A DNA stretch of 39,279 bases, taken from NCBI GenBank assembly GCA_937895345.1, contig CALAWP010000050.1, forward strand, positions 1 to 39,279, written 5' to 3'. Numbering within the stretch: the first letter of the stretch is position 1; the number at the start of each line of letters is the position of its first letter. A program made the translations under genes and the position numbers. Below the pieces are notes generated by a model that saw only the letters and a list, made by a program, of their open reading frames with translations, ran no database searches and was not told the origin of the DNA. This DNA is from an uncultured Paenibacillus sp. GTDB taxonomy: Bacteria > Bacillota > Bacilli > Paenibacillales > Paenibacillaceae. Positions 31,515 to 39,279 of this stretch are shown piece after piece.

Positions 31515-31961
31515 TCACTCTCCTGTCAAGTGACGTATTGCTTTGGCCAGTTCGTCCGGCCCTTTGTCCTGCGCCGAAACGAGCTTGGGAGGCGTCAGCG
31601 GACGAAAGGGCACGGCTTCCGCCTGCCCGGCCGGACCGTTTCCTTCGGCTCCGCCGGTCTCCTCGCCGTTCAAGCGGGATTTCAGCAGGTCGTTCAAGTC
31701 GTCGCGGTCTTCGGGCGTGACGAGATCGAGCGCCGCTCCTTTGGCCGTATCCTCCGCAGGCGGTTCGCCGACGATGGCGGGCGGCCGCAATATAAAAGCC
31801 AATACGGCGCGCATGCCGTATGCGACGACGAAAAAAGCGATGAACGCGTATATTCCCCGCAGCAGGACAACGGACCAAGGATTGTTGCCGAATGAAAAAA
31901 GTATCGTAAGAACCGTTCCGAAAAGGCCGAATCCGGCATTCCACCGCCAAGTTCCAAGCAT
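31515..31961 (-). CDS. small two-helix membrane protein between cheD and sigD, unknown function
   Basis: This 148-aa protein has two hydrophobic segments close together (about residues 8-24 and 31-58). A roughly 90-residue cytoplasmic acidic, Pro-rich tail ends in PDELAKAIRHLTGE, which looks like a short docking helix. I recognise no named family. The start ATG 31961 is one base after the cheD stop and its AAGGAG lies inside the cheD end; sigD begins 4 nt after its stop. This packing supports a true, co-translated gene. B. subtilis has cheD directly before sigD, so the gene is an addition to that order. Confidence 0.75.
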   Translation of the reverse strand: MLGTWRWNAGFGLFGTVLTILFSFGNNPWSVVLLRGIYAFIAFFVVAYGMRAVLAFILRPPAIVGEPPAEDTAKGAALDLVTPEDRDDLNDLLKSRLNGEETGGAEGNGPAGQAEAVPFRPLTPPKLVSAQDKGPDELAKAIRHLTGE

Positions 31962-31962
31962 G

Positions 31963-32457
31963 TTAAATCTCCTTTACGCCAAGCTGCACGCTCCTGATCA
32001 ACAAACTGCCGCTCAAGCAATTCAATTCAATGGTCCTGCCGTAATTGCCGCCCGTATCCCGGGCAAGAATCGGAATTCGGTACCGCTCTAGAACGGCCGT
32101 GCATGATTCGACGTTGCGCGGACCGATCCGCAGCGAATCCGAGCCGCCGGTCAAGGCGAACATCTGGGCGCCCCCCGCCATCTTGGCGACCAGCCGCTCC
32201 AGCCTCGCGCCCGCATCCGACATCCGCGCAAGCAGCTCCGGTATCGCTGTGTCCGCATACTTGGCGACATTGATCTGCGCCTCCCTGGCTATGTCGGAGG
32301 AAGGCAGCATCACATGGGCCATGCCGCCGATGCCCCGAACCGGATCGAACAGCGTAAGTCCGACGCATGAACCGAGGCCGGTCGTCTTGAGCAGACCGCC
32401 GGCGGCGACGTTCAAATCCGCCATTCCGACCTTGACGACCAATTGCTGTTCCATCAT
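31963..32457 (-). CDS. cheD: chemoreceptor glutamine deamidase CheD
   Basis: This 164-aa protein deamidates Gln residues on chemoreceptors and also stimulates CheC. The catalytic set of the family can be read: Thr25 and Cys31 in TTGLGSCVGLTLFD and His48 in GGMAHVMLP. The rest follows the CheD fold, with KMAGGAQMF and RNVESCTAVLERYRIPILARDTGGNYGR. Start ATG 32457 overlaps the cheC stop by 4 nt (ATGA), fitting their known partnership. Confidence 0.96.
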   Translation of the reverse strand: MMEQQLVVKVGMADLNVAAGGLLKTTGLGSCVGLTLFDPVRGIGGMAHVMLPSSDIAREAQINVAKYADTAIPELLARMSDAGARLERLVAKMAGGAQMFALTGGSDSLRIGPRNVESCTAVLERYRIPILARDTGGNYGRTIELNCLSGSLLIRSVQLGVKEI

Positions 32458-33074
32458 TCCGTATCGACTCCCAGCGCCTTGAAGATTTTGTCGAAGGAGT
32501 CCGGATCGGGAATAAGGAAAAAGTGGCCTTCCAGCGATTTGTGATCTTCCAAAAATTTAGTTTCAATCAGCAGGGCGGAATCGCCCATCTCACCGTATTG
32601 CATCAAGCCGTAGCTCAGGATAGCTCCGGCCATGTCCATCGCGACGGCGGGTACCGAGGGCTGCAGCTGGAGCCTTGTAAAATCCGCCAGGGAGGATAAA
32701 TACGAGCCCGCCAAAATATTGCCGATTTCGCAAAGCGCCGACAGCTCCAGCTCCGAATAAGGCGCGTCCGCCTGCAGCTTCATCGAAAGCAGCTGTTCCA
32801 GCATCGATCTTGCGGAATGCTCCTCGATAATGAAAAACATGTTGCCCGGCGCGTCTCCCTCGACCCGCAAAAATGCGGCGATGACGATTTGCTCCGAGCC
32901 GCCTACCCTCTCCGCCACTTCTTCGAAAGGAAGCAGGCTCACCTTCGGAACGGCCATGTCGACCGGCTTGTCCAGCAGCTTGGACAGCGCGGTCGCCGCG
33001 TTGCCCGCCCCGATATTGCCGACTTCCTTCAGCACGTCGAGCTCGAACGCCCGAAATTTCTCGAATTGGGCCAC
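32454..33074 (-). CDS. cheC: CheY-P phosphatase CheC
   Basis: This 206-aa protein dephosphorylates CheY-P and links to CheD in adaptation. The two pseudo-symmetric active-site helices are present: ELDVLKEVGNIGAGNAATALSKLL near the N-terminus and ELSALCEIGNILAGSYLSSLADF in the second half, each with the conserved Glu and Asn. The start is GTG at 33074, one base after the cheW stop, with GAGG overlapping the end of cheW; a TTG at 33095 would have no ribosome binding site. The length agrees with the Bacillus protein. Confidence 0.94.
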   Translation of the reverse strand: MAQFEKFRAFELDVLKEVGNIGAGNAATALSKLLDKPVDMAVPKVSLLPFEEVAERVGGSEQIVIAAFLRVEGDAPGNMFFIIEEHSARSMLEQLLSMKLQADAPYSELELSALCEIGNILAGSYLSSLADFTRLQLQPSVPAVAMDMAGAILSYGLMQYGEMGDSALLIETKFLEDHKSLEGHFFLIPDPDSFDKIFKALGVDTE

Positions 33075-33075
33075 G

Positions 33076-33537
33076 TTATACCTCAAGCTGCTCAAGCTGA
33101 ATGATCTCGTTTTTGTTCAGCACCTCGGACAGGTTCAGCATGATGAGAAGCCGTCCTTCGCCCAGCTTGGCAATGCCGCGCAAATATTTGGCTTTGATGC
33201 CGCCTACGATTTCCGGCGGAGAATCGATCGTGTCCGAATCGATGTCGATGACGTCGTTGGCGCTGTCGACGATAAATCCAACCTCCAGATCGGCTACCGC
33301 GACGACGATGATGCGCGAATTTTCGGTCGGTTCCGTTTCGGGCAGCTGAAACCGCCCTCTGAGATCGATGACCGGTACGACGACGCCGCGCAAATTGATG
33401 ACGCCTTTAATGAAGGATGCCGTCTTGGGCACACGAGTGATCGGGGACATTCTTTCGATCGTCCGAACCTTGTCCACTTCGATGCCATATTCCTCCGAGC
33501 CAAGCGCAAACACGATAACCTTCAATTCTTCTCCCAT
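33076..33537 (-). CDS. cheW: chemotaxis coupling protein CheW
   Basis: This 153-aa single CheW domain protein bridges CheA and the receptors. Signatures are VIVFALGSEEYGIEVDKVRTIERM at the start, PKTASFIKGVINLRGVVVPVIDLRGRF (the receptor- and CheA-contact region) and FIVDSANDVIDI. The start is ATG at 33537 with GGGAGGG upstream, 13 nt after cheA. Confidence 0.97.
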   Translation of the reverse strand: MGEELKVIVFALGSEEYGIEVDKVRTIERMSPITRVPKTASFIKGVINLRGVVVPVIDLRGRFQLPETEPTENSRIIVVAVADLEVGFIVDSANDVIDIDSDTIDSPPEIVGGIKAKYLRGIAKLGEGRLLIMLNLSEVLNKNEIIQLEQLEV

Positions 33538-33550
33538 GTTGAACCCTCCC

Positions 33551-35620
33551 CTATTTGATCAATGCGTTAGGATCGATAATTAGCGCAACTTGCCCGTCTC
33601 CCAATATCGTAGCGCCGGATACGGCCGGGACATTCGTCAAGTAGCCGCCGAGCGACTTGAGCACGATCTCGTTCTGGCCGATAAACTCGTCGACCATGAC
33701 CGCCGCCCACTTATCGCCCTTCTGAATGACGATAATTTCCGTTTCCGCTTCGTTCGTTTCCGAATAGTCCGGCGATTCCAGCACCTGGCTGAGCGAGACG
33801 AGCGGGATGACCGAATGGCGGAACTCGATCATCTGATTGCCGTGCACGTGCAAGATGTTCGAACGTTGAATAATGCCCGTTTCTACGATAGAAGAAAGCG
33901 GTATGGCGTACTTTTCCGAACCCAGCTTGATCAGCATGGCCGAAATAATTGACAGCGTAAGCGGCAGCTGAACCGAAAACTTCGTTCCTTTGCCGGGGGC
34001 GGAATGTACGGTGACATTGCCTCCCAGCGACGTAATCTTGGTCTTGACGACGTCAAGTCCTACGCCGCGCCCGGAAATATCGGATATTTTGTCTGCCGTG
34101 CTGAAGCCCGGCGCAAAGATCAGGTGATGAATGTCTTCCGTCGTCAGCTTTTTGGCTTCCTCTTCCGTCACGACGCCGTTTTTGATGGCGGTTTTGAGCA
34201 CTTTCTCGGCGGCAATGCCCCGGCCGTCTTCTTCGACTTCAATAAAAACATGGTTGCCGCTGTGGTAAGCCCGCAGATTGACCGTCCCCGTTTCCGGCTT
34301 GCCGGCGGCAATGCGGTCCTGAACCGTCTCGATGCCGTGGTCGACGGAGTTGCGAAGCAAGTGAACGAGCGGGTCGCCGATTTCGTCGATTACGGTGCGG
34401 TCCAGCTCCGTCTCCGCGCCCGTGATGACCAGATCGATTTTTTTGTCCAGCGATTTGGCCAGGTCTCTGACCATGCGGGGGAACCGGTTGAACACCGAAT
34501 CGACGGGTACCATGCGCAGCTTCATCACAATGTTTTGCAGGTCGGAGCTTACTCTCGCCATATGCTCGACCGTTTCGGTCAATTCCGGCTTTTTGATCTC
34601 GCTGGCGAGCTGTTCCAGCCTGACGCGGTCGATCAGCAGTTCGCTGAACAGGTTCATCAGCGTATCGAGCCGTTCGATGTCGACGCGAATCGTCCTGGCG
34701 GCTACTGCCCCACCGGCTCCGGCGGCGGCCGCAGGCTTCCGTGCGGGAGACGGTTCGCGAGCCGGGGCAGGTTCCGAAGCGCCGGCTCCCGCGGATCCGT
34801 TCTCCTTCGGCGCCGTTTCCGCGGCGGCCGCGGCAGGAGCGGCGGCGAAGGACGACAGCGATTCCTCGTCCAGAATCGTCACCTGTACGTCTTCCACTTC
34901 CGAAATGCCCGCGATCTTTTCTTTCAGCTGATCGCCGGTCATCGTGGATATCGTAAAGATCGAGAACGATTGGTCGAATTTCTCCTGCTCCAAATCTTGA
35001 ACGGACGGCTCCGACTTGACGACTTCTCCGCTGCGTTCCACAACGTCGAATACCATATAGGCTCGGGCCGCCTTCAGCACGCACGACTCGTTCAGCGTCA
35101 CCCGGATGTAATAGGCCTGGTGCCCGCTTTCGATCGATTGAAGCAGCACGGACGATTGAAACTGGTCAAGCGGCGCACCGCCGCCCGCGCTTGGGGACCC
35201 GGCCGGCGCGGAAGCCTGACCGGCGTCCGAGCTGGAATAATCGCCCTTGACGATCTTTTGGAGAGATTCGACGATCGCCTTTACGTCCGCGCTGCCGCTC
35301 CCGCCGCCGACGATATCCTGCACCATCGTCTCCAGCGCGTCCAGTCCTTTAAACAAAGTATCGAAAATAAAGCTGTCCATCGCGAGCTTGCCGTTGCGCA
35401 CCAGATCCAGCACGTTTTCCATCTCGTGGGTAAGAGACGCCATATCCTCGAACCCCATCGTGGCCGACATCCCCTTGAGCGTATGGGCGGAACGGAAGAT
35501 GGACTGCACGATGGTCAAATCTTGAGGCGAGCCTTCCAATTGAAGCAGGTTTTCGTTCAACGATTGAAGATGGTCGTTCGATTCATCGATAAACATGGAC
35601 AAATACGCATTCATATCCAT
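33551..35620 (-). CDS. cheA: chemotaxis sensor histidine kinase CheA
   Basis: This 689-aa kinase passes phosphate to CheY and CheB. Domains in order: P1 with phosphorylated His46 in FRSAHTLKGMSATMGF; P2 response-regulator docking domain (about residues 160-260), flanked by Ala/Pro/Gly-rich linkers (about 130-155 and 262-310); P3 dimerisation; P4 ATPase with N box HLLRNSVDHGIE, G1 EDGRGI, the APGFST loop and G2 GRGVGLDVV; P5 CheW-like domain to the end. The start is ATG at 35620 with AGGAGG 10 nt upstream. Confidence 0.97.
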   Translation of the reverse strand: MDMNAYLSMFIDESNDHLQSLNENLLQLEGSPQDLTIVQSIFRSAHTLKGMSATMGFEDMASLTHEMENVLDLVRNGKLAMDSFIFDTLFKGLDALETMVQDIVGGGSGSADVKAIVESLQKIVKGDYSSSDAGQASAPAGSPSAGGGAPLDQFQSSVLLQSIESGHQAYYIRVTLNESCVLKAARAYMVFDVVERSGEVVKSEPSVQDLEQEKFDQSFSIFTISTMTGDQLKEKIAGISEVEDVQVTILDEESLSSFAAAPAAAAAETAPKENGSAGAGASEPAPAREPSPARKPAAAAGAGGAVAARTIRVDIERLDTLMNLFSELLIDRVRLEQLASEIKKPELTETVEHMARVSSDLQNIVMKLRMVPVDSVFNRFPRMVRDLAKSLDKKIDLVITGAETELDRTVIDEIGDPLVHLLRNSVDHGIETVQDRIAAGKPETGTVNLRAYHSGNHVFIEVEEDGRGIAAEKVLKTAIKNGVVTEEEAKKLTTEDIHHLIFAPGFSTADKISDISGRGVGLDVVKTKITSLGGNVTVHSAPGKGTKFSVQLPLTLSIISAMLIKLGSEKYAIPLSSIVETGIIQRSNILHVHGNQMIEFRHSVIPLVSLSQVLESPDYSETNEAETEIIVIQKGDKWAAVMVDEFIGQNEIVLKSLGGYLTNVPAVSGATILGDGQVALIIDPNALIK

Positions 35621-35656
35621 TGGCCAAGCACCTCCTGTTAGTATGATTGCATCCGC

Positions 35657-36985
35657 TTATTCCTGCTGCCCGGTCAATTCAACCAGCCGATGAGCAATCT
35701 GATGGAGCGGTACGACGGACTGCACGAAGCCGCCTTCGATCGCCGAACGGGGCATGCCGTACACGACGCAGGTTTCTTCCGATTCGGCCATCGTGGATAC
35801 CCCGCCTCCTTCCGCCAGCTGCTTCATTCCTTTCGCCCCGTCGCTGCCCATGCCGGTCATCAGCACGGCGTGCCGCTTCAATTCGCGGAACGGCAGCAAC
35901 GATTCGAACATGACGTCGACGGAAGGGCGATGGCCGTTGCGCTGCGGCTCGTCCGACAACGCGATCGTATAGCCGGAGCCGTCCTTGCTCAATTGCAAAT
36001 GGCGGCCTCCCGGCGCGATATAAACCGTGCCTGCGCTTACGCGCATGCCATGCTCCGCTTCCACGACCTGCAGCGGGCTGAAGCTGTCCAGTCTCTGCGC
36101 CAGCGATTTCGTAAATTTTGGCGGCATATGCTGGACGACCAGCACCGGCGCCGGGAAATCGGCAGGCAGCGAGCTGATGACTTCATGCAGCGCTCGCGGT
36201 CCGCCCGTCGAAGTACCGATCGCCACAATTTGCCGGAACGTCGCGGAACCGATTTTTTTGCCCGCCGGGGGCGGCGCGTTGTGCGATGCCTCCGGTTTTG
36301 CCGGAGGAGCAACCTTATTGTCCTTCGACTTCTCCAACGTTCCGGCCGGACGCTGCGGTGCTTTGGCCGCCGCGGGCGGAACCGGTGCCGGAGGAGCCTG
36401 CGGCCCGCTCTTGGCAGGGGATTTCGCGGGTTTTTCCGTTAATTTATGTAAAGGGGGTGCCAGCGGCCCGGCGGAACGTCCGGCGTCCGGTTTGACGGCG
36501 GGCTTCGGCCCGCTTGCCCGGGCGGAACCGTCGATGGCTGGCGCAGCCTCTTGTTTTGGCGGATTCGTCCGCGATTTCGCCCGCTTCAAGCTGACGGCCA
36601 CCCTCAGCTTCTCGAGCAGCAGTTCTCCCACTTGGCGGATGTCGTCCGTCACCGGACTGGTCGGCTTGCGGATAAAGTCGAGCGCTCCGTATTGCAGCGC
36701 CCGGATCGTATCCCGGGTATTGGCTTCGCTGATGCCGGACAACATGATGACGGGCACCGGGTTGTCCTTCATAATGAGCTGCAGCGCGTCGATGCCGTTC
36801 ATGACCGGCATTTCCAGATCCATCGTGATCGCGTCCGGCTTCAGCCTGGCCGCCTCCGCCACCGCTTCCGCTCCGTTCGATACGGTGCCGGCGATTTCGA
36901 ATTGCGTGTCCTGCATAATCAGATCGCTGACAATTTTGCGCATGAAAGCGGAGTCATCGACAACAAGTATGCGATAAGGTGCCAT
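35657..36985 (-). CDS. cheB: chemotaxis response regulator protein-glutamate methylesterase CheB
   Basis: This 442-aa protein removes methyl groups from (and deamidates) chemoreceptors when phosphorylated. The receiver domain has VVDDSAFMR and the phospho-Asp in TMDLEMPVMNG near residue 56. The methylesterase domain has its triad in AIGTSTGGPRAL (Ser near 258), VQHMPPKFTKSLAQRL (His) and MTGMGSDGAKGMKQL (Asp). The linker between them is about 105 residues of Pro/Ala/Lys-rich sequence, which explains why it exceeds the roughly 355-aa B. subtilis protein. The start is ATG at 36985 with GGAGG upstream; the longer frame runs into flhG and is rejected. Confidence 0.95.
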   Translation of the reverse strand: MAPYRILVVDDSAFMRKIVSDLIMQDTQFEIAGTVSNGAEAVAEAARLKPDAITMDLEMPVMNGIDALQLIMKDNPVPVIMLSGISEANTRDTIRALQYGALDFIRKPTSPVTDDIRQVGELLLEKLRVAVSLKRAKSRTNPPKQEAAPAIDGSARASGPKPAVKPDAGRSAGPLAPPLHKLTEKPAKSPAKSGPQAPPAPVPPAAAKAPQRPAGTLEKSKDNKVAPPAKPEASHNAPPPAGKKIGSATFRQIVAIGTSTGGPRALHEVISSLPADFPAPVLVVQHMPPKFTKSLAQRLDSFSPLQVVEAEHGMRVSAGTVYIAPGGRHLQLSKDGSGYTIALSDEPQRNGHRPSVDVMFESLLPFRELKRHAVLMTGMGSDGAKGMKQLAEGGGVSTMAESEETCVVYGMPRSAIEGGFVQSVVPLHQIAHRLVELTGQQE

Positions 36986-37010
36986 CGTTTTCCTCCATTC
37001 CAAAGGATCG

Positions 37011-37877
37011 TTACGAAAGTCTGAACAATTTATGAAGAAATCCTTTGACGCCTCCCCGCTCCACGCGGGCTTGCGGTATGTCCAAAAAACGTCCGGCAAT
37101 TTGTTTAACGGCTGCCGCGGCTTCCGAATCCGGGTACAGTACGACGAACGGCACCTGCCGCTTGACCGCCTTCGGCACATGCGGGTCGTCCGGAATCATG
37201 CCCAGCGACGGCAGCTCCGCTTGCAGAAAACGTTGCGTGACCAGGCTGATCTTGTCCGCCGTTTCCTTCCCTTCCCTTCGGTCCGCGGCCCGATTGACGA
37301 TCAGCCTGAAGTCGACGGACATCTCCATCGCCTTCACCATTTTGATCAGCGCGTATGCATCCGTGATCGAAGTAGGCTCCGGCGTCGTGACGACGACCGT
37401 CTCCTGAGACGCGGCGATAAACCGCACCGTCTCTTTGGATAACCCCGCGCCCGTATCGAACAATATAATGTCGTATTGGCCGTGCAGCTTTTCGATCTCC
37501 TCGGCGAACCGTTCCAGCTGTCCGGGCGTCAGTTCCAGCAGATCCTTGAATCCGGAGCCCCCCGCAATATAATGGATGCCTTCCGGTCCGACGCCTACAA
37601 TGTCCCATATCGTCTTCTCGCGCTTGAGCAAATGATACAAGCTGTACGGAGACGAAATGCCCATCAGCACATCGATGTTCGCCATGCCGATATCGGCGTC
37701 GAAAACGAGAACCTTCCGGCCCATCCGCTGCAGCGCGATGGCAAAATTTAAGCTGAAATTGGATTTGCCGACGCCTCCTTTGCCGCTGGTCACCGTAATG
37801 ACGCGAGTTTGCTTGCGGTCCTGAAGAAGCTCCTGCTGTCTGATTAAATGCCGCAACGCCTCCGCTTGATCATTCAT
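37011..37877 (-). CDS. flhG: flagellum number/placement ATPase FlhG (YlxH, MinD-like)
   Basis: This 288-aa ParA/MinD-family ATPase works with FlhF to set flagellar position and number. The deviant Walker A is TSGKGGVGKS (residues 30-39), with DADIGMANIDVLMG and FDTGAGLSKETVRF following. The N-terminal helix MNDQAEALRHLI resembles the FlhF-activating helix of FlhG proteins. A basic C-terminal helix (KGFLHKLFRLS) could serve as the membrane-targeting sequence. Start ATG 37877 overlaps the flhF stop by 8 nt. Confidence 0.95.
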   Translation of the reverse strand: MNDQAEALRHLIRQQELLQDRKQTRVITVTSGKGGVGKSNFSLNFAIALQRMGRKVLVFDADIGMANIDVLMGISSPYSLYHLLKREKTIWDIVGVGPEGIHYIAGGSGFKDLLELTPGQLERFAEEIEKLHGQYDIILFDTGAGLSKETVRFIAASQETVVVTTPEPTSITDAYALIKMVKAMEMSVDFRLIVNRAADRREGKETADKISLVTQRFLQAELPSLGMIPDDPHVPKAVKRQVPFVVLYPDSEAAAAVKQIAGRFLDIPQARVERGGVKGFLHKLFRLS

Positions 37878-38859
37878 CGCTCCAATCTCCCAATAAAAGC
37901 TCGATATATTCGCTCAACCGAAAACGGTGGATATCGTCCGGCACGTTCTGCCCGCTGGCCGTATGGGTCGGAAGCAATTCGTATTTCATGACCAAATTGA
38001 ATACCGCCCCGTAAACCGTCGTTTCGTCCAGCTTCGTGAACAGCACTTTGCGGACGCCGTACTTGCTGAACCGGTCGGCGATCATGTCCATATCCTTCGA
38101 CTTGCCGGTCAGGCTCAGCACCAGAACGGTTTCGCTCGGCTCGTTCGACTGCAGCAGGCTGTTCACTTCCGAAACATGCAGCTCGCTTCGAAAATTTCTT
38201 CCGGCGGTATCCATCATGATGAGCTCGCAGTGCGCAAGACCTTTGTAGGCCTTAGGCAAATCCATCGGAGAAAAGACGACCTCGATCGGGACGTTCAAAA
38301 TATTCGCATACGTTCGCAGCTGGTCGACAGCCGCAATCCGATACGTATCGGACGTAATAAAGCCGACTTTTTTCCCTTTTTTGATCGAATAGTCCGCGGC
38401 CAGCTTTGCGATCGACGTCGTTTTTCCGACGCCCGTAGGACCTACGAAATGAACGACTCTCGCATGGCCGTCGATTTCCCCGTTAGTAAACGGCTCCATC
38501 CAGCGCGCAAGCTGTTCCGAGGCGAGCCTCCACACCTCCTGCCTGCCGAATGTTCGGTCCGCCAGTTTTTGCTCGGCCAGCAAATGATCAACCAGCTTGT
38601 CAACCCATGCGGGCTCCATCTCCTGCTCCAGCAGCCTTTCCTTCAATGCGAGCAGCGGCTCCGACAGCGATCTTAAATCCATTTGCTGCTTCGTCAGTTT
38701 AGCCATATATTCCCGCAGCTCGCGAATTTCGTTGACGATGAATTGCTCGCGGTCCATGCGGTAACTGTCCGGCGGCGCCTGGCTTTCGACGGCGGGCTGC
38801 GGTGCAGCCGCGGCCGCCGATGCTGCTGCTGCCGGCTGCCGGCCAGCCGCCGGCGCCCT
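37870..38859 (-). CDS. flhF: flagellar biosynthesis SRP-type GTPase FlhF, 5' end missing
   Basis: The visible part has an N-G GTPase core: helical N domain, P-loop GPTGVGKTT (106-114 counted from the Met at 38757), TSDTYRIAAVDQLRTYA, DTAGRNF and FTKLDETTVYGAVFNL. Upstream of that Met the same frame continues through an Ala/Pro-rich stretch to 38859 and then meets a TGA at 38862-38860. FlhF proteins begin with a basic B domain, absent here, so the Met at 38757 is internal and the gene is cut by the foreign sequence at the right end. flhA, expected upstream, is also missing. The cause is most likely an assembly joint rather than a natural deletion. Confidence 0.88.
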   Translation of the reverse strand, partial: RAPAAGRQPAAAASAAAAAPQPAVESQAPPDSYRMDREQFIVNEIRELREYMAKLTKQQMDLRSLSEPLLALKERLLEQEMEPAWVDKLVDHLLAEQKLADRTFGRQEVWRLASEQLARWMEPFTNGEIDGHARVVHFVGPTGVGKTTSIAKLAADYSIKKGKKVGFITSDTYRIAAVDQLRTYANILNVPIEVVFSPMDLPKAYKGLAHCELIMMDTAGRNFRSELHVSEVNSLLQSNEPSETVLVLSLTGKSKDMDMIADRFSKYGVRKVLFTKLDETTVYGAVFNLVMKYELLPTHTASGQNVPDDIHRFRLSEYIELLLGDWSDE

Positions 38860-38861
38860 TC

Positions 38862-39279
38862 ACTCCTGAGCCCCCAGGTGAGTGCCATCCTTCGCCCGCC
38901 ACGTTCGAGCCGGCTGTTCCGGCATCGATACCTCCCGGCGTATCGGCCGACTTCGCTGTACGAGGCACACGTCCCGTCGTCGCGCTGAGCCCCAACGGCG
39001 ATGCCGTGGTCGGATGGCATGGCCCCGGCGATATTCGAGTGCGGCTCTATCGCGACTCGCGGTGGCTCGACATCGAGACGGTCGCGAAACCGGAAGGCCT
39101 CTCGGCGACCTGGGGGCAGACCCCGCAAGTCGTCACGCGCCCAGATGGCACCGTTGTCGTCGCGTATCACGAGCAGCCGAGTAGCTCTCAAAACGTCGTC
39201 TGCACGCGAGAGCGAAACGCGGACGGCGCTTGGTCGATGGTGTCGACCCTCGCGGTCTCGGCGGGCTTGGGATGGCAGG
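38862..39279 (+). CDS. foreign partial open frame: beta-propeller/sialidase-like repeat protein (no start, no stop)
   Basis: A plus-strand frame stays open to the window edge. It begins with a Pro-rich stretch (TPEPPGECHPSPATFEPAVP). Two similar units follow: RPVVALSPNGDAVVGWHG...IRVRLYRDSRW and TPQVVTRPDGTVVVAYHE...NVVCTRERNADGAWSMV, about 50 residues apart. The pattern x-V-x-x-x-P-[ND]-G-x-[AV]-V-V-x-[WY]-H is that of repeat units in secreted sialidase- or propeller-like proteins of high-G+C bacteria such as actinobacteria. Codons are rich in G/C at third positions, unlike the rest of the window, and the strand is opposite to every other gene. The exact left border (38850-38870) is uncertain. 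Confidence 0.6.

Noticed and set aside
36986..37180. 65-residue N-terminal extension of CheB
   Set aside because: It lies opposite to no conserved receiver sequence, runs into flhG, and ATG 36985 has a good GGAGG and begins the receiver domain.
38882..39184. 100-codon plus-strand frame (starting MPSFARHVRAG) in the foreign segment
   Set aside because: It is Arg-rich and shapeless; the neighbouring frame that stays open to the edge shows clear internal repeats and is the better coding frame.
1..39279. Prophage, insertion sequence, toxin-antitoxin or defence system
   Set aside because: No transposase, integrase, restriction, toxin or antitoxin signature was seen; all long minus-strand frames are accounted for by housekeeping or motility genes.

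Overview
The window reads as chromosomal DNA of a motile, endospore-forming member of the Firmicutes, most likely Paenibacillaceae (Paenibacillus or Cohnella type). The reasons are the Bacillus-like gene order, the spore-associated ylxY gene, a Gram-positive PolC, strong AGGAGG-type ribosome binding sites with many TTG and GTG starts, and a moderately high G+C content judged by eye. All 37 genes that belong to this chromosome lie on the minus strand, so transcription runs from high to low coordinates.

In transcription order there are four blocks. (1) 38859-27694 is the distal part of the flagellar/chemotaxis operon: flhF (5' end missing), flhG, cheB, cheA, cheW, cheC, cheD, a small membrane protein, sigD, fapA and three poorly characterised genes (a 108-aa protein, a SwrB/DUF6115-like protein and a membrane protein with an MltG-like LysM segment). 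(2) 27643-24597 is rpsB-tsf-pyrH-frr, with its own sigma-A promoter and a terminator after frr. (3) 24526-14546 is envelope and replication: uppS, cdsA, dxr, rseP, proS, polC. (4) 14521-231 is the rimP-nusA-ylxR-ylxQ-infB-rbfA-nrnA-truB-ribF translation operon with a strong promoter and a structured leader, then rpsO (own promoter, long leader, terminator), pnp (terminator), ylxY, mlpA and dut, ending in a strong terminator at 231-280.

The genes form a conserved housekeeping superoperon for translation initiation, RNA maturation and decay, isoprenoid and phospholipid precursors, and motility. I see no tRNA, rRNA, CRISPR array, insertion sequence, prophage or defence island, and no convincing new multi-gene system.

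The most striking anomaly is the right end. At about 38860 the flhF frame stops inside its Ala/Pro-rich linker. The last ~420 bases are more G+C-rich and carry a plus-strand open frame with no stop, encoding part of a repeat protein of beta-propeller type. This looks like a chimeric contig junction. Other points of interest are an archaeal/eukaryal-type prolyl-tRNA synthetase at the usual proS locus, a 37-bp palindromic tandem repeat upstream of mlpA, a nested palindrome near the left end, structured leaders before rimP, rpsB and rpsO, and two candidate sporulation-type promoters.
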